From Microdochium bolleyi (Eukaryota > Ascomycota > Sordariomycetes > Xylariales > Microdochiaceae): DNA of 64,000 nucleotides. The position numbers were made by a program, and so were the translations under genes. Of the stretch, positions 1-12,456 are shown piece by piece; positions within the stretch are counted from its first letter, which is position 1; the number at the start of each line of letters is the position of its first letter. The stretch covers positions 3,534,001 through 3,598,000 of the forward strand of contig KQ964247.1 in assembly GCA_001566295.1 (NCBI GenBank), written 5' to 3'. The notes beneath the pieces are model-generated. The model saw nothing but the letters and a program-made list of their open reading frames with translations, was not told the origin of the DNA and did not search any database.

Positions 1-1001
1 ATTTCTTGCTCGCCGAAGAGCTCAAGATCAAGCACTGCACAATGTCACAAGCGGACATCTCTGTACAGCTCTTCCAGTTCCACCTGAGAGCGCCAAATCA
101 GCCAACCTACAAATACCAGTTCAAGACATACGACGAGGTCATCCTTTCCGCGATGGGCTACTATGACCCCGAGATATTCGACAACTCTACGAAGCTCGAG
201 GGCAGGCGGAAACTCATCGACCGGTCGTACAACGCGTACGACGTGGACATGCCCGACGACCCTTCGTCGGCCGCGCAGCACGCCATCCTCGCCCTCGTGA
301 AACCGTCAATCAACGCTGCTCCTAGCGGGCCAGCGATGAATCCCGTCGGTGCTGCCGATCCCCTTGCGACCCCGAGCAAAGAAAAGTCACACTTCAACTT
401 CCTCGGCCGGCCGGACCTGAACGGCACCCCAGGCGGCTCCGCAGCCGCATCTCCCGCACCGGAAGGCGCGTCGACGCCCGTGCCGCCAGCCTTCCAGTTC
501 TCTGCTAACGGCGCCGGCGGTGGCTCGATAGACAGCCCTGCACCGAACGGCAACGCCCGCAACGGCGCCTCCCCCGCGCCACCGCCGGGAATGTTTGTCG
601 ACGCAACACAGCGCACGCTGCGCGACCTCGCGGCAGAGCGCGACTCTGTCCTCCCCGTGGCACCCCTGGACATCGCCATCCTCACGAGCATCCAGAACGC
701 CGTCAAGGGCGACGACAAGAAGCTGCGCGACTTCCTGGGCTCCATCATGGTCGTGGGCGGCGGGTCCAAGACGCCCATGTTCACGCAGACGCTCGAGGAG
801 AAGCTGCGCGCGCGCAGGCCGGACCTGCTCGAGCGGATCCTCGTGTCGCGCAGCGCCAAGGACATGGACGAGCAGGTCGTCGCGTGGAAGGGCGCGAGCG
901 TCTTCGCCAAGCTGAGCACCAACGACTCGTGGATCGTGCCGTTCGAGTACGAGCGCCTCGGGGCGCGGGTGCTGCACCACAAGGTGCTCTGGGCGTGGTA
1001 A
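1..1001 (+). CDS. arp8: Actin-related protein Arp8, C-terminal part (5' end outside window)
   Basis: Open from the first bases of the window to TAA at 999-1001, about 333 residues, so the N-terminal part and start codon lie upstream. The C-terminal section resembles Arp8, the actin-fold subunit of the INO80 chromatin-remodelling complex, which binds nucleosomes in the nucleus. Support: an actin-like nucleotide-fold segment (SIMVVGGGSKTPMF) near residue 250, followed by the conserved end with DEQVVAWKGASVFA and VLHHKVLWAW. The middle (residues 100-195) is a Pro/Ala/Gly/Ser-rich low-complexity insertion, as is common in fungal Arp8. No intron signal is needed in the visible part. It converges with the SNF2-family gene downstream. 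The Arp8 assignment is from family resemblance; Arp8 rather than another Arp is likely because of the insertion and C-terminal motif. Confidence 0.85.
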   Translation, partial: FLLAEELKIKHCTMSQADISVQLFQFHLRAPNQPTYKYQFKTYDEVILSAMGYYDPEIFDNSTKLEGRRKLIDRSYNAYDVDMPDDPSSAAQHAILALVKPSINAAPSGPAMNPVGAADPLATPSKEKSHFNFLGRPDLNGTPGGSAAASPAPEGASTPVPPAFQFSANGAGGGSIDSPAPNGNARNGASPAPPPGMFVDATQRTLRDLAAERDSVLPVAPLDIAILTSIQNAVKGDDKKLRDFLGSIMVVGGGSKTPMFTQTLEEKLRARRPDLLERILVSRSAKDMDEQVVAWKGASVFAKLSTNDSWIVPFEYERLGARVLHHKVLWAW

Positions 1002-1868
1002 AGCCCCGTGGTGCTGAGAGGAATTAGATGTTGAGAGGGGGCAAGGGGGCCGGTGGTGTCGTCGTCCGCTCGCTGTCGCTCACTGAACAACCGTGCGCCG
1101 GGGGCGAAGAAAAGAATGGTCATTTCACGTGCGAGAGAATGGAAAAGACAGCGTTCTATAGTAGTAGTTGCTGGTATCTGCTGAATTAATGGGTTTCGGG
1201 CAGCTTGCTGCTTTATCCGGGCAGTCTTGGTCTTTCTACTCGAGTAGCATGACTTTAAGTGATTATCACAGTTTGCAACATATGTCGCTGCTGAATAGCA
1301 TATCACGTGTTCCTCTATGTGTGTGTGTGTGTGTGTGTAAAGCGGCGATGGCACGTGGGAATACATGCCGAAGGATAGCGGAGCAGGGCAGAACCGCGCA
1401 CGCTTCCACTTCACAATCACGTTATTGCTGGAGTACTGGACTTCACTGATACAGGCAGTTATCTTCGTAGCATGGTGCGGCTATCTCTTCTATTCATCTC
1501 AATGAAATCTCTGCATGGGTTGTGAGCAGCGCGTCGCCGTTGTGCCCGCTAAGAATCATGTATAGTCATACCTCGGCATGTGAGCAGACCATAACGCTAT
1601 ATACATCTGCTATGTGCTGAGCGACTGTATGCGACTTGCGATGACGTGCTCAATCGCAAAAGAGAGCCTGCGTTTTGAAAGAAGAACAAGCTTGCCAATC
1701 AAGCATGGAATACAAAGAAACAGATCATGCTTTAGGGGTATCTCGTTGTAAAGTACTCATCCTCCTCGCACAACGCCAAATGCAATGCAAAAGGAAGCCA
1801 CCACCAATAATCATCCTATAATACAGCAAGCCTTTCTGCTTGACAGTCCTTCCGTGCGCGGGCCACCT
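1002..1868. other. Intergenic, convergent 3' flanks
   Basis: Lies between the ends of the arp8-like gene (+) and the SNF2-family gene (-). It holds a (TG)n microsatellite at 1318-1338 and a CACGTG palindrome at 1304-1309, otherwise low-complexity 3'-flank sequence. The long minus-strand frame that enters it is the shadow of arp8. I see no gene. Confidence 0.6.
1318..1338. repeat. (TG)n microsatellite
   Basis: Uninterrupted TG dinucleotide run of about ten units in the arp8 3' flank. Likely length-polymorphic between strains. Confidence 0.95.
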
Positions 1869-4800
1869 TCAGTCGCTCAGAAATGGGTTCTTCGGCTTCC
1901 TGGGCCGCTGCGAAGATGCTGGTGACGGTACCGGGGAGGTGGAGTTGGTTGACACGGTTTGTGGCGGTGCGGAGGATGGCGGGGGAGCGATCAGACTGCT
2001 CTGCCGACTCGGTCGGCTCTGGCCGTTCTTAACAGCTTCGTCTGCCCACGTTGGGAGAGGCTTGTACTTCGGCACCTGAGTGGATGGCCGGTCCGATCTG
2101 CGGGCCATGACTGCTTCCATCGCTGCCCTGTCACCAAGGTGATGTGGCTTGTGAGACGACGGGTCATCAGTACGAACGGACTGCATACGCTGCAATCCTG
2201 TCTGAAGATGCTATATTGTTGAGGCGTGTCAGTTGAACCTTTTGAAGAATGGCTGGTCGTACGGCTGGCAAACAGAACAATGTAAGGCGGGTCATACTTC
2301 AGGATCGGAATGATTCGCGCCGGTACGCACAACGTCAGTACGTATAGTGTCAGGCCGAGTGGCGACTGGGCGTAGCGTTTCAGTATGGCCGTTGTCAGTT
2401 TGTGTGAGAAGTTCTGCCCACACTGCACTATCCATCTGGTTCCATGTATGGCACATGAGGAGGATGGTGTCGGGGTCTCTGCCAGGCAGAGATTCGGGGT
2501 TAACGACGCCATGGCACAGCCCTTGAACAAACCGCTCCGTGCTTGCTGCTATCATAAGTGCATCCCTAAGCGCCTTGATATGGCTCGGATCTGTGTTGGT
2601 TTCCTTTTCCGTAATAAGATCCGCAATCCTGAGCGCTATCCGTTGGCGGTTGTCAATATCGCTGGCGCGCAATGGTGTCGAGCCGGGCTGAGTGAAAGCG
2701 CGCTTAAGTTCTCCTCTGAAAACTCGACGTTGGGCGGAGAAATAATCGTCCTGGTTCGGCTGTCGAACGCTCGTGGATGCGCCGGCAATAGGTGCCAGAG
2801 GGATTGCGGAACCTGGATGTCGGTTAGTCTGCACCGTTGGCACCAGCGGTATAGGTACCGACGAGAATGATGCAGCTCCTTGCGCCAGACTATCGTCGAC
2901 CGGTGTGGCTTGTGTGAGAGGGGGAGGCGGCGGTACAGGAGCATGGACTTCTTGCAACACACCATTAGTGGTTGTTGATGTAGGCAGCGAACAACGGTCA
3001 ATGCTATTGAAAGCAGTGGAAGCAGACAAGGGCATGCTGTAGTTCAGCGGAAGCAAGCCTGTTGCAGGTCTTGAATTCGGCGCGTATGACGTGGCCGGTT
3101 CTCGGTGCAGTCGAAGCAACTGTTCAGCTTCAGCCTGGTCCTCTGCCGAGACCTCGGCATCCCCAAGCTCCTCTTCCTCGAATGCATCCATCGTCATGAT
3201 GGAGCGAAGCCCTGTACGAACGTCTGGAGAATCGAGCAAGGCGTCCAGCACTGTATCGCGGCCTCTGTACTGCTCGACATCGCTTTCGGGTGATTCGTCC
3301 GGCATATCAAGGAACTTCGCCATCTCCTGGGCTTTGGGAATCGGGTTTCTCTTGTCGACAACCCTTTGTGCAAGTTGCATCTTGAAGACGACGCGATCCA
3401 GCATCTTCTCCTCAAAGGTGCCACCACAGATGAGACGATAGACAAAGACTTCTTTCGTCTGTCCTATACGATATGCTCGCCCGATCGCTTGCTGCTCATG
3501 TTGGGGATTAAACTTGAAGTCAAAGATAATCACCCTGTTGGCGCCAGTGATGTTCAGTCCAAGGCCACCAGCAGTCGTGGAGATCATGAAGACCTTTCTA
3601 GCGCCCTTGTTGAAGTCCTTGACCATGTCCTGCCTGATAGCCATCTTCGTATTGCCATCTAGCCGCACAGTCTCGATTCGTGCTTGACGCAGCGTTTTCT
3701 CCAGATAATCCAGAGTCGGGATAGATTGAGAGAATACTAGGACAGAATCGCCGCATTCGTGGCTTTCTTTAACGATGGCTAGAAGCATCTTGATTTTCCA
3801 AGAAAGCGGATCCAGATCTTCACGGTGGCGATCAATGTTCTGCAGCAGACTGAGCTCCTCCATTACAAGTTGAGGATTGAGATTGGCATAAACCGACTCA
3901 TCTGACTCGTCACCATCGACGGCAGTCCCCGTCTCTGATGTCGCTATGCGATCGCTGCTGGAGTCCTTGCCCAAGAGTCTCTTCTTGAAACATTGTGGAT
4001 GGGCACATAACAACGCAAGCACGTTGAGGGTGGCAAAAATGGTCGCGTTGTGACTCGCGCTTTCCATAGCGACACCTTGTTGAAATTGGATCAAGAGTTC
4101 GTAAGCCTTTCGCTGTATGGTTGTCAGAGGCATGACTAAGACGAATTCCGTCTTGTTGGGGATGCTGTTTTTGAGTACAGCCAGTGTCTTCCGATCCACT
4201 TTCGGAGCGACATCGTTCTTCAATGCCCGCAGCCTTGCTAGCATTTTCCGGCGCTGGTAGGCTGAGCTGCTGATCTGAAGACCCTCGTGGATAGGTCTGG
4301 CGAAGTGATCCCGGAAGGCCTTGATGTCGGACAGATAGTTCGGTGCGACCCAATTGACCATGGCGTGATATTCCTCCACGTTGTTCGCTAAGGGAGATCC
4401 AGTCATGGCAATACGGCTCTTGGTGCTGAAGGTTGTCGCGGCAATGTGCAGCTTGGATTTAGGATTCTTCATGAGATGGGCTTCATCAGCGACAACAAGG
4501 TTGGGATTGTCCAGAAGAATGCCTTTCATGCTCGGATTGTCGACCATTGATCTAAAGATTGAGTATGGCAGGAGTAGGACGCCCCCATCTCTTTCCCAAT
4601 CACGGACAATCGCCTCTCGTTTAGGCACAGAGAGGCCAGAGTCGACTTGTCGGATGATTCCAAGAGCATGATCCTCGGTAGTCCAGCGCAGAAGCTCGTC
4701 GAACCAGTTGTCCACCAATGTAGGCGGACAGAGGATCAGGAATCGTGGTTCTTGGAGATCTTCGGGGACTTGTGATCGGATGCTCTCGTCCTCAGACCTG

Positions 4801-7800
4801 GACGCATCTGTGATAGCGACAAGGAGTGTGATAATCTGCATGGTCTTGCCCAAACCCATGGAGTGAGCCAAAAGGCAGCCTTGACGTGTTCCACCCTTCT
4901 GAACGATCTGATTCCAAAGAAATCGGACGCCTTCGACCTGGTGCATCTTGATGCGCCTAGCTATCTCAGGATGCACATGGATAAATCCTTCGTCGTCGGC
5001 TTTGCTCATGTTGATGATGAACTGTCCCTCCGAGGAAGCTCCCTGCGCTTGCAATTTGGCTCTGAGGGCTTGCCTCCTTGCAGCTTGCTCGGCCTGGATG
5101 GCAAGGTCGCTTTGTCTCAGATCACGAGCAGCTCTGTCAAGAGCAGTGGTGCGCTTCTTCTTGCGAGGTGTATTTGGCGCACGTGATTTTTCGGTGTCTT
5201 CCTCATCTGCTCCGTATTCCTGTTCAATATCGTCGTCCGCACTCTGATCAGCTTCTTTGCCTGATTTGGAGGCATTGTCAGGTTCCCCTCTGTCGAGCAT
5301 TTGACGGACCTCAGGTCCCTCTAGCTTTTCCCAACTGAATCGATCAGATATAGTAGCAAGGAAGTATGCGAGAGCTGCGGCTTGCTCAGCGTTGATCTGA
5401 TCGACCTGCTCAAGGTGCTGCTCCCTACTGGACTTGTCTGAGTTCTTCAGGAGCCTTCTTGATGTCGGGGCTCGATCGTTCCAGACGTCGAACAACCTCA
5501 TACAGCGGTATGCAACCTTGATTCGGAGACTGGAACTGTCGGCGTCGCTAGTTCTTGGGTAATCATACTCTGAATATACAGGTCTGACAAAATCCTCCCA
5601 TATGTGCTTGCCGCAGATTTTTGCGATTGTGAATATAGCGTTAATGCTAGTATCAGGCAGTGCATTGATCTCTTTCACCAATTGGGTGCGGATAGGGTCG
5701 TCCCGCAGGTCGTCAATGTTCATGTCCAGGTAGCTCTTTTTGTCTTCGTCGATTGAGAATGAAGCGACTCTCTTACGACTCGAGCTCCAAGAGCTTGAGG
5801 GTGTCGACTCTTGCTTGATCCTCGGTTGCTTGGGCGCTCCGATCTTGACACTTCGAGGTGTGGTTTTGGCTGCAAGGCGGTGCGACGTGGGGGCAGGTGC
5901 TGTGCTGCTCTCTCCAGTAACAGGGCTACTCGTCAGGTCAATGATCTCGTACCTCTGCGGCTGGGGAGGCGTCTCAAGGGATAGCCTCGGGCGCGGCACA
6001 GCCGGCTTCGGCTTGCGTGGTGTTGTTACTTCATCAATCTCCGGCTCGGATGTGGTGGACTCAACGATGCGGCTGTTGGGCACTGACGGATCTGCAAGCT
6101 CTTCGGCTTCTAGCTCAACTGCAGCATCGTCTATGTCGGCCTGCGGCACAGATATATCCTCTACTTCAAAGGCAATGTTGCTGTCCAAATTGTCGGTGGC
6201 TTCGTCGTTTGTTGGCGTGAAGACCTCGCTTTCGACCATTGGAGTGGTATGACTGGTGATCGCTGTACTGGGGTGGTCGAGAATTGCTTCTCGTTGAGCG
6301 TTCTCTGCCTCGCCTAAGAGTTGCGAACTGGGCTCTGGCTCTGCTTCAGAGTCAATGTCCATTGGAATTTCGAAATGATCAGCTTCTTGCATGGAGACAT
6401 CGGTATCATCAATGAATCCACGGATATCAGCTTCGTCTTCGCTGCTCAAAATCTCTTCCTCATCTTCGTTGAGCTGTGCGGTCTTCTCAGGGTTCGGCTT
6501 TCTCGTGTGCGCTTGCCTGTGTGCCTTATCTGGTGCTGTCGGCGAACGGACGACACCGATTTCCCAGCGAGCAGCCTCCGTATCATTGACTGTGGCTTCC
6601 AGATTGCCGCTCATGGCTTCTAGGTCAGAGATCGAGCGCCATTCTTGTCCCATGAACTGTTTTTTTATGCGAGCTAATCTCGTCTCCAGGTGGCTGACAC
6701 GCTGCTCGAGAGCCTGGACAAATTTCCAGAGGCTCGCCCCTCGGGTTCGCTTCCAGATGCCAAAAGCGGCCCGTTCGAGCCGTGGAAGTTTCCGTTCCCG
6801 CCACGTGTCGGTAAGGGTCTGTATCAAACGGTCGATGGTTGACTCGACCTCTGATACAGATAGTTTTGGCGCCGCGGGCTTCTTCTCTTCTGCTTCCTTC
6901 TCGATCTCTCGCCAGGTGTCTGAGTCGTAACCGTCTTCGTCATCCGACTGACCGTAGACGGGCAGGACCTTATCCAGCTCCGGGTCATCAGCCCCTTCGA
7001 CGGTGTCTGGCCTTAGTCTGCGCCGTCTGGTCGTCCGACGGTCGCTTAGTCGGTTCTGCATGATGGAATGGGCCTGTTTCTGCGTGCCTGGGGGAGCCGG
7101 GATCCTTCGCGAAAATGTCCAACCATCCTGAATCTCTCGGATCGTATCACCCTTGAGAGTAAAATCACCATCACGGAAATCAAGCCTGCTGGCACCTCTC
7201 GAGAACAGATACGGGGTCGCCTTTGTGGTTTTGGCTGGCTTTTGTGGCAATGGTGGCGCTGGTCGGTAACCTGTGATAACGTCTGCGGCCGTCGGGATGG
7301 GTTTGTTCATGTTCGCTGGATCAATGTCGGTAGATATCAGCTGAGGGGCAATCCTCCTCTTCTTTTTGGCCGGTGAGCTCGATGCTGGGATATCACTGAT
7401 GGCAGATGCTTCTACAGGCGCTTGGAGTGTCGCTTGCGTTGCAGTCGGTGTGAAAACTTGAGTGTCCTTCAGAGTTTCCGCAGAAGTTGATCCTTTGACC
7501 TGAGCGTACAGTCGACGTTTCGCATCGGCACGATAAGCATCGTCAGGTCCAAGTTGTTGCACTCCGTTTTTCGGGCCATTGTCAGATGGCTGTGATGCCT
7601 GCTGTTCGGTGGCTTGCTCGTCATCCTCCTTTTGACGCTGTGCCTTCTTGTAACCTGGGCTCCTTTTCCGGAGCTGTTTGATGGCGTTGATGAACGTGAT
7701 CTTGTGGTGCGCAATTCTGATCGACAATTCGCCGCATAAGTCTTTAGGTTCGCAGTCGAGGAGCACGTACCCATCTACCTCATGCTCGCGAAGTGCTTGC

Positions 7801-7916
7801 TCAAGTTGCACTGGATCCGACAATCTCGCCGGTTCTTTGACGGCCTTCCAGGTCCGGTGGGGTGTACAAAACTCCTGTACCACTCGATCCACGGTCCAGT
7901 CCCAGGGGTCGTCCAT
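1869..7916 (-). CDS. SNF2-family (ATRX/Rad54-like) chromatin remodelling ATPase
   Basis: Model complement(join(1869..2201,2298..7916)), 1,983 residues. A nuclear Snf2-class DNA-translocating ATPase. In order: an SAM-like N-terminal segment (about 1-95), long acidic/low-complexity linkers, a Snf2 ATPase lobe with Walker A (MGLGKT, about residue 1020) and DEAH box (VVADEAHLMKN, about 1145), and helicase-C with the Arg-finger motif (AIGRAYRIGQTKEV, about 1480). The ATPase lobes resemble the ATRX/ARIP4/Rad54-like branch rather than ISWI or CHD; no bromo-, chromo- or SANT domain was seen. The first reading frame stops at 2292 immediately after a GTATGA donor; an intron 2202-2297 with CTGAC branch and TTCAG acceptor joins, in phase 0, a conserved-looking Pro/Ser-rich tail containing VPKYKPLPTWADEA. 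Start: ATG at 7916, the first in frame. Confidence 0.88.
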
Positions 7917-9700
7917 GATGAACTACGGCGGTCATCCCATCCGAACGAGAGATGGTTCATCTAGAACGCTCTGTTGCTTCTGTGTACACCAACTTTCAGC
8001 GGGTGCTCTATTCATTTTCGTGGCGGCGTTCACAGAAGGGTTGACTGACTGGATGCTGCGCAGTGAACTTCAGTATTGTGGTTTTGAGGCGGCCAGGTGC
8101 GAACAAGAGACATCAGACGAGCGGGGGTAGTGCCCAAGACAGGATGGCGGCAGTCTGCTGTCTTCTAGCCTTTGCTCAAGTACAAGGACATGCCCTAGAT
8201 CTTGTAAAGAGGTTCATGTGGCCAAAGACTGGAACTGTTACGCCTTGTCGTTTGCTGGCAGATATGGCCAAGACTGCGTCTTTCAGTGACTCGAGTTGCG
8301 GATTAGATTATGAATGGTCCCGGGAATCCTCATGGGCTGTGGGTTCGGTGATGGACCCGTGATTATTGCTGCACCAGATCTTTGGCGGGGAAAGGCTCGA
8401 TCTGGTGGCAGGAAGCTGAGCTGAACAGATCAAGGAAAGAGAATGGAGGGATGCTCGTCCACTTTGTGCGCGAATGCCGGCGCAGGTGGACCGTGAGGGC
8501 TGATAAGAAGATGGCGACTCGTGGCCGTGAGGATGTGGAACTTGAGGCCTCACCAGGAAGCCAGGCGATGTTGGCTGGGGATTGTGCGGTACGGGGTCCA
8601 TCAAAACGTCGCAGAACAGGCCGGGCGCTTCACGGCCGGGTCAGCAGGTGTTTGCACGGCCAACAGGTGCATCTGATTGGGTTGGATCGTGTCATCGGAC
8701 CAACAGCATGCGCTGATCGGTGGAAGAAGTGCGATCCAAGACTTCTCAGCTCGTGATTGCCGTTGTAGCTGGCCTCCTGGTTTCCCCAAGACCCTTCAAA
8801 GTCGATCGCCAGGTCTTCCTTCCTACGCGACAGAGCGCGCTTGCACTTCGCGGCCCCACCTGCGGATGCATGGACCCCGGCGGCAGCTTCCGCAGGATGA
8901 CTAAGCTGGAAGTCGGGAGGGTGCAGTCGTCAACTGCAGGTGTGCAAACGGTTGAGTGCGTGAGAGTAATCCATGGATGCTGGAACCCACGGAAAACGAT
9001 TGAGCTTTGACCATGCCAATGCATGATGTCTCCCGTCCAAGTACCGGGAATACGATAGCCCAAAATGTATTTCAAGCCAGTCGGGCAGGCAGGTACACAG
9101 AAGTGCACTTAACGTCGTCCTTCCACGGGGCCCGTGGTCAGATCAGAACAGGCAATACACCTGTGTCTGTCTTGGTCTCGAAGAGTCGCTTTATGTACTG
9201 ACTCCCATTGTTCCAATTCCAGACAGGACCTTCTTCGGACATCGTGGTATAGCGCTATTGTAATATTCCAGGCTGGCACATGCACAGGCTTTGGAGAGAG
9301 CACTTTACTGAAGCCGTCGATAGTGGGGCCGCGTACCTGCATGGCGGACTTCGAAGGCTCCGCGATCGCATCTCAAATGTGAGAGCACACCATCAGCGCT
9401 TGGTGGGGTTGTGATGGATCTCGACCCGATTCGTAAGCAGATTTCCCAGGACGTCCCATCGTACGGCCTCGATGCACGTCTATTTCGTGTTGTAGAGCAG
9501 AGAACGCACTGGCCCGAGTACACGGCTCCGGTTGAGCATTCTCTGTGCATCTCCAACTGCGGACTGCCTACCACTTGTACAGAGTGCTCGGCTTCGTCCC
9601 CTCCTGCCCCACCATCACCTTTCGACTCGGCAACGGCGTATATCTCGCAGTCCCGCGACACGCAACTCACCCTTAGCCTTGGAGCTTCGCCAACGCAGAA
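7917..9700. other. Intergenic, divergent promoters
   Basis: About 1.8 kb between the divergent starts of the SNF2-family gene (-) and glutathione synthetase (+). It presumably holds both promoters. Frames here have no protein-like composition and no paired splice signals; I see no gene, and no perfect AP-1/Yap1 site was noticed by eye. Confidence 0.55.
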
Positions 9701-11416
9701 ATGGCCGCCTTTCCGCCCACAACCACTCCTCTCGAGGGTGAGAGGCTCACAGAGGTGATCAAAGACTGGGCAGCTGCCAATGGTCTTGTTGTCAGACCTC
9801 CCCCTGCTGTCATTTCAGCCGAGGCTGATCCGCAAGGCATCCTTGCGACACCGGTCCCCGTCACTCTGTTTCCCAGCCCGTTTCCCAAGGTCTGCTTCGA
9901 CCAGGGAGTGAGCGTGCAGAAGGCATACAATGAGCTGTATGCGGCTATAAGTCAGGATGAGGGATTCCTGGCCCAGACTATCAAGGAGTATGTGTTTCAG
10001 AGCCTGGTCTTGGATACTTCCTATTGTGACCGCAGGCTAACAAGGATCACAGCATTGGCGATAGCGACGACTTCATCACAGAACTGTGGAAGGTCCATTT
10101 GAGAGTAAAGGCGGAAGGCTACGTGCAGGTAAGGCATTAGACCCAGTATCCTGGGAAACCAAGCTCAATTCTCACGACTCCGGCACAGCACAAAAGCCTT
10201 GGTCTGTTCAGGTCAGACTACATGGTGCACCAGGACACGGCCGATTCAGACCCCATGATCAAGCAGGTCGAGTTCAACACCATCGCCTCCTCATTTGGCG
10301 GTCTTTCTGCGCAGACATCTGCGCTTCACAAGTGAGGGCGCCAACATGCCGCGTAGTCCCGCGAGGATGCTAATGTGTGATCATAGATACCTCGCCTCTA
10401 CTGAATATCCACTGCTTGAAAGCAGCATTGCTCACGGCAAGCTTGACCTGCCTCGTAACTCGAGCGTGGCAGGACTCGCAGGCGGCATCCGCCAAGCATT
10501 CATCGAGTACGGCGCACCGACAACAAGCCACTCAAAGTGCGTCATCTTCCTCGTCCAAGGCGGAGAGCGCAACATCTTCGACCAGAAGCACCTCGAGTTT
10601 GAACTCCAGAAGTCCGAGGAGCCTCAAATACCCGTCTTCCGTCTCCCCTATGCCGAGATTCTGCAGCATACCCGGGTAGCGGATGACTCAGGTCGACAGC
10701 TGCTGTACACTCCGCCCAAGTATCCCGCGCGGACATTCGAAGTTGCCGTCATCTACATGCGCAGCGGCTACGGCCCGGGCGACTACCCAGACCAGTCTGC
10801 TTGGGAAGCTCGGTACCACCTCGAGCGATCCGCTGCCATCAAGTGCCCCTCCGTGCTCACGCAGGTGGCCGGCACCAAGAAGGTCCAACAGGTCCTTGCC
10901 ACGCCCGAGACGCCGTCCAACTCATCGGTCCTGAACAATTTCCTCCCCTCCGAGTCTAGCGGACGCACCGCCAAGCTCGCAGCAACCTTCACAAACATCT
11001 ACCCCCTCGACGATACTGAGGCCGGTCTGAAGGCGCGGCAGATCGCGCAGGACCCGGAGCTGTGCAAGAAGTACGTCCTCAAGCCGCAGCGCGAGGGTGG
11101 CGGGAACAACATCTACCGCTCCGCAATCCCCGAGTTCCTCAAGACCATCCCCGAGGCGCACTACGCGTCGTACATCCTCATGGAGCTCATCACCCCGCCG
11201 CCCGTTACCAACACCATCCTGCGCAACGGCAAGCTCGAGCACGGTGGCGTCATCTGCGAGCTAGGCATCTACGGCACCTGCCTGTGGGAGGGAAAGAGCG
11301 GCAAGGTGCTGCACAACGAGCAGGCGGGGTACCTGCTGCGCACGAAGGGCGACAAGAGCGAGGAGGGTGGCGTGGCTGCTGGTTTCGGGTGCATGGACAG
11401 TTGCAGCCTGGTTTGA
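9701..11416 (+). CDS. gsh2: Glutathione synthetase
   Basis: Model join(9701..9987,10053..10128,10189..10331,10387..11416), 511 residues. It catalyses the ATP-dependent addition of glycine to gamma-glutamylcysteine, the last step of glutathione synthesis, in the cytosol. Family marks: GLFRSDYMVHQ and KQVEFNTIASSFGG (substrate region, about residues 125-155), the glycine-rich ATP-grasp loop YVLKPQREGGGNN (about 400), and the C-terminal alanine/glycine lid GGVAAGFGCMDS ending in SLV. The three small introns (65, 60 and 55 bp) have GTATGT, GTAAGG and GTGAGG donors and CAG or TAG acceptors. Each restores the conserved reading: the join at 9987/10053 makes Asp, and the join at 10331/10387 makes the Lys of ALHKYLAS. 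Length matches the usual 480-510 residues. It converges with the mtSSB gene. Confidence 0.95.
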
Positions 11417-11793
11417 GAGAAGGGTCGACTAGTATATAGGAAGCCAAGCAGGAAGCGCGCATAATTCGATACATCTCGGATTGGGTATAAATTACACAGA
11501 TCATGCCAGAACACGCCGTGGGAGAAAGCTGCTGCCTGGAAAATCATCCTTCACACGCCAGAAACCCCGCAAGATCTAAAAGCCGCCCCGACCATAACCA
11601 AAGAAATGTACATTACAGGACATAGCAGAACCGTTAACATTGTCATCGTGGAGTGGAGTATGTGTGCGCCTTTCGGCACGGCCACGTTCCATCGTTCTTT
11701 GGCTTTGCATGCCGAAGACGATGGCTAGATCGCGGGAGAAGTCTCCGCGACCCAACGATGGCCCAAGTCTTGAGTCACTGAGCGAGGACAGGT
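11417..11793. other. Intergenic, convergent 3' flanks
   Basis: 377 bp between the stop codons of glutathione synthetase (+) and mtSSB (-). It contains A/T-rich stretches fitting two 3' UTRs. A TGAGTCA heptamer near 11772 is downstream of both genes, so it is unlikely to be an activator site. No gene seen. Confidence 0.5.
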
Positions 11794-12456
11794 TCACTCT
11801 TCCGCGCTGGCGGGGCGGCGGAGGACCTCAATGTTTTCTGTGTAAATGTCAGTAAGCTTGCCTCTGGACCTACGACCGTGCCCACGAAGGAGGGCCAGGC
11901 GTATGAGCGACGGCCGAACAGGCGTGGAAAGACAAAGGGAGCCTCTGGGATATGTAGGACATACGCTGAACAATCCGGAGGGAGGACCGGTTCTTGCCCT
12001 CGGCATCCTGGTAGGTGTTCATGGTGGCATTGCCCTCGACGTAGACAGTGGCACTATACAGCGAGTTAGCAGGATATCCAGTTCCATAGCGCATTATTTC
12101 CTTATGTGGAGTCAGAAAGGACACCGGCAAGCTGCCGTCCTCAGACCAAGTAAGCGCAAACAAACGTACCCCTTCGGCAGGCTGGTCAGGAAGTCCCGCT
12201 GGGGCCCCTCGGGCAGGAAAGAGGTGACGCGGAACCACGAGGTGAGGCGGTTGTCGCGGGGTCCGGAGTTGCTGGCGACGGCGTACTCGACGAGCTCGCG
12301 GCCGGTCGAGGTGGCACGGAGCTCTGGCGTGGCGGCGAGGTTGCCGACGATGGTGATCTTTGCGATCTCGCGGCGGGCGCTTGTGCTAAAGGCAGCTGTG
12401 GCGCTGCGAGCAGCAGCGGCGGGGAGGATGGCGGCGCGGCGGGTGAGGAACGACAT
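11794..12456 (-). CDS. rim1: Mitochondrial single-stranded DNA-binding protein (Rim1/mtSSB)
   Basis: Model complement(join(11794..11837,11965..12053,12170..12456)), 139 residues. It binds single-stranded mtDNA during replication and repair in the matrix. Residues 1-28 form an Arg/Ala/Ser-rich, acid-free presequence with a likely cleavage region (AFSTSARR). An OB-fold SSB domain follows: IAKITIVGNLAATPELR, WFRVTSF, LPKG-ATVYVEGNATMNTY and the C-terminal strand IVQQNIEVLRR. Two introns (116 and 127 bp) have GTACGT/GTATGT donors and textbook GCTAAC/TACTGAC branch sites. The splice joins rebuild the SSB beta-strands in frame. The short C-terminus, without the acidic bacterial tail, is normal for the mitochondrial type. 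The ATG is the one that gives the presequence. Confidence 0.93.

Noticed and set aside
161..1420. 419-codon minus-strand open frame opposite arp8
   Set aside because: Antisense shadow of a GC-rich coding region; the composition is not protein-like and the plus strand carries clear Arp8 motifs.
11772..11778. TGAGTCA in the gsh2/mtSSB interval
   Set aside because: Lies downstream of both genes (convergent 3' ends), so a promoter role is unlikely.
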